Shown here: in pieces, positions 57,625 through 64,000 of the stretch | How the letters are laid out: each line of letters begins with the position of its first letter | Position numbering within the stretch: the first letter of the stretch is position 1 | Origin: Capsicum annuum | Taxonomy: Eukaryota > Streptophyta > Magnoliopsida > Solanales > Solanaceae | Assembly: GCF_002878395.1 (NCBI RefSeq) | Contig: NW_025855744.1 | Span: forward strand, 1,120,813-1,184,812 | Direction: 5' to 3' | Length of the DNA: 64,000 bases | Position numbers and translations under genes: made by a program | Notes under the pieces: generated by a model | The model's database searches: none | What the model saw: the letters and a program-made list of their open reading frames with translations, nothing else | What the model was told of the DNA's origin: nothing

Positions 57625-58429
57625 TGATGCATTCAGAGAACGTCACATTAATTTACCTTTGTTAGATATTTAGCAGGGTATGCCTAAGTATGTCAAGTAC
57701 TTGAGGGATATGGTTGCTAATAAGGTAAAATTTTAGGTTGTGGAGGCGATAACACTCACTGAAGAGTGTAGTGCTGTAATGACATAGAAAATACCCAAGA
57801 AATTAAGAGATTTGGGAAAGTTTACTCTCCCTATCCAAATTGGGAGTAGAGTCGCAAACGCACTAAGTGATTTAGGGGAGAGCATAAATTTGATGCCCCT
57901 ATCTCTATTTGACACTTTGGGTTTTGGAAAGCCTAGATTGACCACTATGGTTTTGCAGCTCGCAGATGAATCAATGGCATATCCGATAGGAATAATAGAG
58001 GATATCCTCATAAAGGTTGGTAAATTCAGTATTCTTGCTACCTTTATTGTTCTTGATTTTGAGGCAAACGAATAGGTTCTAATCATATTGGGGAATCTAT
58101 TCTTAGCAACTGAAGAAGCGTTGATTAATGTTAGAGAAGGCATGCTCAAAATGAGAGTAGAGGATAAAGAGGTGGTATTTGATATTTACAAAGCACCCAA
58201 AATAACGTCCCACTATAAGGATTTTTGTATGATCAATGTTCTTGAAGGGGACAAGCGTGGGGTGGTTATTTCACTAAGAACCTCTTTGGACTACCTGATT
58301 CAGCAAACTAAGCTTCTACAGCCTAAGCCTAGAATGATGAATGTTGATGAACCTAAAAAGTCTAATGTTAAAAAACCCATTTCTTTTGAAAATTCGCACC
58401 CAAGAAGGGTGGAGAGAATAACAAGATAG
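57625..58429 (+). pseudogene. Protease of B
   Basis: HINLPLLDI and QGMPKYVKYLRDMVANK (about 57645-57725) lead to the open piece 57812-58075, with the active-site loop SDLGESINLMPLSLF (about 57865-57910) and LQLADESMAYPIGIIEDILI. After one stop (58073-58075) the frame 58088-58429 continues GNLFLATEEALINVREGM and ends ERITR with a stop. Only a few lesions separate it from an open frame, making it the best preserved protease here. The hairpin motif follows 50 bases later; no RT is present. Confidence 0.87.
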
Positions 58430-58478
58430 AGGCCAAGTGTGGGAAAGAAAAGGAAGGAATATGGTTAAGTTGAGCTGG

Positions 58479-58525
58479 GTCGCATCGCGACACTAAATCA
58501 GGCGCTTCTTGGGAGGCAACCCAAG
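58479..58525 (+). ncRNA. Two-hairpin motif of B
   Basis: First hairpin GTCGC-ATC-GCGAC (58479-58491), then ACTAAATCAGGCGCTT, then the second hairpin CTTGGG-AGGCAA-CCCAAG (58508-58525). It has the same order and spacing as A (47034-47078). Confidence 0.6.
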
Positions 58526-60126
58526 TTAAGGTATATTTTATTTTTGTTAGTTTTTAGTTTTTAGTTCACGTAGTTTTTGTTTTTGTTGAGTCACAAGTTT
58601 ATGGGAAGTCTGAGTACTGGAAACTTGAGCTAAAGAGCATGACAAAGACTAAGTGTGGGGTTCTGTGGACCTCCTTTTTGAGTAAAGATTCTACTAGATA
58701 GGCCTAGAGGCCTCTGGGAGTATTTCTGTCTTTTGCTTTTAAATTCACTTTAAGAACAAAGTAGATTTTTAAGTGTGGGGTGGGGAAATTGCCAGATTTT
58801 GGCTCAATCTAAAAAATTTTGGTGTGAGATATTCTTGTTGGTGCTATTTTTGTTTGCACGGTACAAGTGTTTTATTTGGTAAAAGCATGTTGAATGAGTG
58901 AATTTCTACTTTTGAGAATCTTAGGCTCATGTTTTAACTCTTGTACTTGTTCGCTTAAAATTGAATGTATGTTTTTGTTTGGTTGAGAGTCTATGATGAT
59001 CCTATGTAAGTCAAGTATGTTCCATGTGCGTGTGAGGTATTTATATATTTCTTATTGCATGTGATGTATAGAACTTGCGCGGTGCGTATGCAAATAAAAA
59101 TAAAGAATGTGCATTTAGGAGATGATGTAGGCATTTATTTGATAGCCTTGTTTTATACCTTCTTTTTGACCTACCATTAAGCTTAATCCTAGTCAAACCG
59201 CGTTGATCCTTTAGCTTTTTCTTTGGTAGCCGCATATGTATCCTAATACCCTTTTTTGATAGACCACAATTTGATCCAAAGCTCCTAGGTGCTTCAATAA
59301 AAAATTAATTGAGTAAGGAGTCTGAGAAATTGAAGAAGAAAAAAGTGAATTTGATGCCCCCAATTAATAGTTATTAGTATTGATAGTTGATGATTGGTGG
59401 ATGGGTGTGATAGATAGTATGCTAGAAATATTACCATGGTTGTGAAAAAGAAAAAGAAAAAGTTTTATGGTAATAAGCAAAACTTCCACCATGTGTTTGT
59501 GAAAATGCTCAAAAGAGATCCACCATGTGTTTGTGAAAATACTAAAAAGGAATGGGGAAAAACAAAATATATGGGTAGACAAAATAATGTAATTTGGTTA
59601 TTGGAGATTGGTTTTAAATGTATAATGTAATGTATTAAAGTGCTAAGAGAGATTAGTTACTATTTCTAAAAAGTTCCTACCCGTCCCTTGGCCTATATTA
59701 CAACCTGAAAAAGTCCTAATTGATCCTAAGTTCATCATTCTGATATTAGTGGATCATTACAATAAGGTCAATCCTATGGTTCATTGTGTGTAACATGTGA
59801 ATTTCTTGTGAGAGTGATCGTAATTTGATTCTTGTACCCATCGTGTTATTGTGAGGGGCACATGTTTGATGAATATGGGTGATTTGAATGAGTTCTTGAT
59901 TTAGAAATATGCATGAGTTTGCTAACCAGGTGAGTCAATTCTTGAGGATAGGATGTTTTGGAGTAGGGTTCATTAGCTTTCAATTGTGTAAATAACATGT
60001 TTAGTAAAGAAACTTACATTCTATGTAGTCATTGTAGTGCTAGCTTGAGTGTCTTGCATTTAGTATAAGTGTAGAGTCTCCATAACCTCTGATTCTTAAA
60101 GTAAAGAGTTATTTGAGGACGAACAA
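58526..60126 (+). other. 3' non-coding region of B
   Basis: No gene. It contains the polypurine-like copy TTTTTAAGTGTGGGGTGGGG at 58766-58785, an A-rich stretch (59330-59630), a 34-bp tandem repeat and, from about 59800, sequence matching A before its polypurine tract. Confidence 0.6.
59486..59553 (+). repeat. 34-bp tandem repeat, two copies
   Basis: CCACCATGTGTTTGTGAAAA begins both units, at 59486 and 59520. It lies in the A-rich region of B that is absent from A. Confidence 0.85.
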
Positions 60127-60145
60127 GGTTTTAAGTGTGGGGTAG
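60127..60145 (+). other. Polypurine tract of B
   Basis: GGTTTTAAGTGTGGGGTAG directly precedes the 3' LTR start TGATGTTGGGTG at 60146. Confidence 0.75.
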
Positions 60146-61863
60146 TGATGTTGGGTGTATTTATGCATTCTAGCATTACTATTCTAGCCTTTTAGCCTTG
60201 TTTTGAGGATGATTCATATGCTTTACGTGTGGATAATGATATAAATGTGCATCTAAGTGTCCAAGGGCGTGATTAAAATGTTAAAAGTATTTTACAAACA
60301 ATTTTGTACTTAATTGAGTCAGTTAGAGTTCAATTGAGAAAACTAGTTTTACTAGCTTGAGCTAGGCGTGTGTCTAGTTGGTTTCATTGGATTCTATTAT
60401 GTTTAAAGGGTTTCAAATGGTTTTAATGGTGCTATTATATAAGGAACAACTATTTTGTGATGTGTGAAGTTCAATTTGAATAAGTCAAGAGTCGAAACAT
60501 AAAGTTAAAGATCGTGGAAATTAGCCTAGTCTTAACTCTTGTTTTCTATTTATCGATGAGGTTATTGTGTTGTTGTAATCTATAATTCATAGTGAGTGAT
60601 TATTAAGGAATATTTGTGGCCTTAACATGGTGATAAATTGATGATATAAAGTCTGGAAATACATGGGAAATACACCACAAGACAAGGGATGAAAGATGGG
60701 ACGATCAAGACTTAACCAAAATTCAGGATGCAACTTCTAGTGCTTCCCCATGATTTGGGTGTGTCTCCCCCTCCATTCTAGAACTTGCTTGCCTTAGAAA
60801 ATATTTTGAGAGAAACTTCCAGTGTGTGCCCGCGACGCGGGCTGTATTTTGGTGCAATGGAGCCGGCGACTCCCCCTCTAGAATGGTGCAATGGAGCCCG
60901 TGGTGAGTGCTCTATTCTACGCCTGACTTGCACGCTGAATCCTTATCTAACATGGCTTTGGCTTACCCTATTTCTATAAGTACATCTTTATACATTTTTT
61001 TAATTATTCTTGATATCTTGGAGCGTTAAGAAGCTGCTATAACTTCATCTTTTAGGTTTTACATTATTTCTTTAGCTTTCTTTTAGATTATATCATGTAT
61101 TCAACCTTTTGAATCCTGATTATGACTATGAGTGGCTAAAAACCCTCTTTTCAGGGTTAAATCCAAGAACATGAAATTTATTGTTTTGAATTAAGTTCAT
61201 TTAATTTTCCTTATCATTATTGGTTGTTTGTTTATTCTAGATTTAACTATTTTAAGGATTAGCTACCCTTAGAAAAACATTAATTATCGACCTTGTGATC
61301 TAGAGAGAGGGAATAGAGAGATAGAACAAGGGAATAAATAAAGTATGGTTTGTATTCTTTTATGAAATAAGACATTAATATTAGTTTCTAGGGCAGGGAT
61401 GTACATAGATGCCTTACTTGATTCACACGTAGGACGATAGCTTAAAGAACTTAATTGGACTATTACATCCCCGCTCAATGATGTAGTTAAAAGGTTCAAC
61501 TTAGGTAAAGGATTAGAGGTCAGGAGACCATGATAAGGTGAATAACCCTACGAATCAACAACCAAGATAAGAAAGATAATGGATAAAATTCAATAACATA
61601 GATAATTGTTAAAAGTGCTTTAACCTAGGGTTTTCTCCTATTGATTGTTTCAAGATCGTTACTTTACGCATTGTTTACTTTTATCTAGTTAAAAATTTCA
61701 AACTCTCTTTTTTGTTATGCTTGCATCAACTAAGTCTAAATTGTGAACTAAAATAGAATTGTTTTTAAATCAAGTCTCTGTGGGATCGGTACATGGCTTT
61801 CAGTAGGCCACTTTACTACTTGATACGACCACATACACGTGCGTGTGCGCTTGGCCACTGTCA
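60146..61863 (+). repeat. 3' LTR of B (1718 bp)
   Basis: Starts TGATGTTGGGTGTATTTATG and ends GGCCACTGTCA. It is followed by the target copy GTAGC. It includes the palindrome GCCCGC-GAC-GCGGGC at 60828-60842. Confidence 0.92.
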
Positions 61864-62525
61864 GTAGCCGTAAGGCCCTAGATAACCAACCTATAACCCT
61901 GTATATCTTATGTATGTTAATATTATAACCAAGGCTTCTACAAAATATTATACAATGTATCAATGAGAACAACAACGCGAGCAAGCACAAAATTATATGC
62001 AAGACATAGCCATTGGGGCCACAACCTCTAAGAGACAAGACAGTAGCATACTTAATCTTACATTGGTTTACAAAGCCTCTAAAAGATATATAGAAACTTA
62101 GCTAAGGTCAGAATAAACCCCTACCATACTCCTAACTTCTATACAATACCAAAATATATAAAACAACTAGGAAAGGCCCGAATCAATTGGAAACTCACTA
62201 ATAGCTGCTGGATATCCTGGGCTCCTACTGAGAAGGTGTATTTTCTGAAGCACATGTGCCTGCAGCATGAAATACAGGTCCCCCATAAGGGCTGTTAGTA
62301 CAAAAGTATGTACTGAATATGTAAGGCTAAAAGTAACCACACATGATATAAGAGCTCAATGGAAATCAAATACAAATGTATAAATACTACTAGTAGACCA
62401 TGTTTATATATAATTGTAAGGTCAGGTACATTACATTACTTTCTTCATTTTACCTTTATTACTTCATAATATTTGTAAACCTTATGATATAAATGACTAG
62501 TTGATCAGTGGTTAATTGACAAATC

Positions 62526-62690
62526 GGGATTGGCCCATGCTAGGCTTACACCCCTAAGCTGCCACCCATAAATAAACATTGGGATCGGCCTATGCTAGGA
62601 TTACGCCCCTGAGATGACACCCATAAATAAATAGTGGGATTGGGCCATGCTAGGTTTACTACTTGAGCTGCCACCCATTTTAATACAGAT
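62526..62690. repeat. Three 55-bp tandem repeats in D
   Basis: Units at 62526-62580, 62581-62635 and 62636-62690, each exactly 55 bp and starting GGGAT(T/C)GG, with CATGCTAGG or TATGCTAGG in the first part and CACCCAT near the end. They lie in the LTR of D. Confidence 0.9.
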
Positions 62691-64000
62691 TATGTTACTT
62701 AGATTTTTTAGCCTTGAGGTTGTTACTTTGGTGGTCATATCATTATGATACTTTGAATCAGTAATATACCAATAAGAGTATATGAATAAACTCTTAATGC
62801 AATGTCAAAGAGGTATGGTGCAGATTATACACGAATGAGATGTTTAGGAGCTCAAAATAACATACGGGACTTATTTGACTTAAATGAGAACTCTTGAGAC
62901 TTGCTAGAGAATGTAAAAATGCAGACTCAATAATAAGCATATGGTGAGGTATTTTAACATATTAGGGAGTGGGAATAAGGTCATTAGCTAGATAGGAGAT
63001 CATGTGCTACTATTAGTTACTATTTACTATGGCAAAGCTTTAAAAGCTTACGTTGTACCAAAAGTGCTAGATTTCATGCCAAAAATACGACATAGAGTAG
63101 CCTTACATACCTAGTCATACAACTCCGATGCTAATCCAACTTGACTTCCCTCCTTTTATATTACTTGTCTTCAATAAAATATATGGTAAACTAATAATAT
63201 CAAGCAACCAACACATTTGGGCTACTTAACTTCACTAAAACAGTAGCCGGGTAGTAAGCCCTTCATTTGCCAATCGAGGGTGTTATTTTAACCCTTTTCT
63301 CCTCCAATTATATCCATATACATACAGATTATCCCCCAAATAACTTTGACTTCATTACAAACAAAATGAGTAATAAATATGTACAATAATTAGCTCGATG
63401 GTGTACCACCACACTTTTTTTCTATATTTCAATACGAACTAATCACATCTTTCCCCAGTATCAAACTGGCAACACCCAATATATACATAAAAAATAGTCT
63501 ACAAAATATCCCCAAAACCCTTTTATTGTAGCAATCAATTATTGAACTCATCATCTTTTGAGTTCTCAATAACAGCATATCCATAATTCTCTCTTAAATT
63601 CATATATAAGGAGAACAAAATGGAGGAGTCACCTTACCTAAATTTTTCAACTTATTGTTTTAATTTGAACTTCTCAAGAACTACAAATTTCACTTTCCTT
63701 CTCAATTTAAACCAAACAATAAAAGAGATCTCCTAATAACAAAGAAAAAAGAGAGTAGTTAGGTTACTTTATATTTTGCCATGGACTTAAAATTAAGCAT
63801 GAATAGCATATTTTCCTAATCTTGTATGGGAGAATTATGCTAAATCTTAAGTGTTTTCACTTACCTTGTCCTGCAAAGGATGGGGTTTCTCCAAGAACCC
63901 TAAAAGGAAATACAGGGTTGCTCATAGTTGTTTTAAATAAAGTAAAGAGAATTTGTGAAGTATAACCTTTTTTGTGTCTTAAGAATGAGGGAAAATGACC

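Larger units (their letters stand above)
54266..61863 (+). mobile_element. Element B: complete gag-PR-only LTR retrotransposon
   Basis: 7.6-kb element, sister of A, inserted in the LTR of D with target duplication GTAGA (54261-54265) / GTAGC (61864-61868), 4 of 5. LTRs are 1675 and 1718 bp, with a tRNA-Asp primer site, gag, protease, two-hairpin motif and polypurine tract. The internal region is 4205 bp. There is no RT, RNase H, integrase or ORF2. It is the innermost and so the latest insertion of the main stack. Confidence 0.92.
54223..64000 (-). mobile_element. Element D: chromovirus-type LTR, minus strand, carrying B
   Basis: Begins TGTCACACGTCC at 54223, so the LTR ends GGACGTGTGACA on the minus strand, the chromovirus type also seen in L. 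The first 43 bp (54223-54265, ending CACCCGTAG plus one base) continue after element B at 61869 (CGTAAGGCCC). From there LTR-like sequence runs to the window end: three 55-bp tandem repeats, and near 63850 (minus strand) an AGGGTTCTTGGAG...AAGGTAAG segment typical of mid-LTR. No coding domain was reached. The LTR is over 2.1 kb long as seen. Confidence 0.6.

Noticed and set aside
57733..58149. 138-codon minus-strand frame
   Set aside because: It is antisense to the well preserved protease of B.
62526..62690. CRISPR-like regular array
   Set aside because: The units are directly adjacent without spacers, number only three, and lie in a eukaryotic LTR.

Overview
The window reads as plant nuclear heterochromatin. 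It is AT-rich and holds no intact host gene, rRNA or tRNA. Almost all of it is LTR retrotransposons, mostly Athila-like Ty3/gypsy (metavirid) elements with primer-binding sites (PBS) for tRNA-Asp, plus chromovirus-like (Tekay/Del type) LTRs with a tRNA-Met PBS or a GTGACA end. The repeat style (the chromovirus LTR ends and the AGGCAA-loop hairpin) suggests a Solanaceae genome such as pepper or a relative; that placement is inference. Every coding region is broken by stops and frameshifts.

Left block, 1-9.8 kb. A minus-strand Athila-like remnant (element I, 55-~6650) keeps its 3' LTR, polypurine tract and a decayed downstream ORF ('ORF2'). A short solo LTR (J) is inserted in it with a perfect target-site duplication (TSD), and another solo LTR (H) sits inside J, also with a perfect TSD. 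A chromovirus-type LTR (L) and about 1.4 kb of low-copy DNA follow.

Right block, 9.8-64 kb. This is one nested stack. Chromovirus-like K (from ~9.8 kb) was entered by F (17462), the only element with recognisable RT, RNase H and integrase. F was entered by E (26511-36985, TSD CAGAG/CAAAG) and by C (37920 onward). C was entered by A (42870-49794, TSD ATTTC/ATTTC) and by D (54223 onward). D was entered by B (54266-61863, TSD GTAGA/GTAGC). The order K > F > C > D > B is five insertions deep. The far ends of K, F, C and D lie beyond the window. Removing elements in silico restores homology or reading frame at several junctions.

The elements look like a parasitic ecology. F has gag-PR-RT-RH-IN plus ORF2. 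C has gag-PR plus ORF2 without pol. A and B have gag-PR only. E has neither recognisable gag nor pol, but carries a zinc-knuckle-like ORF1 and an ORF2. All would need enzymes supplied in trans. They share a two-hairpin motif after the PR/pol stop (A, B, C, F), and each family repeats its own near-palindromic word in its LTR and, where ORF2 is present, in the ORF2 leader. E also contains about 1.3 kb of organelle-like sequence. All boundaries and homologies were found by reading the sequence; no database search was possible.
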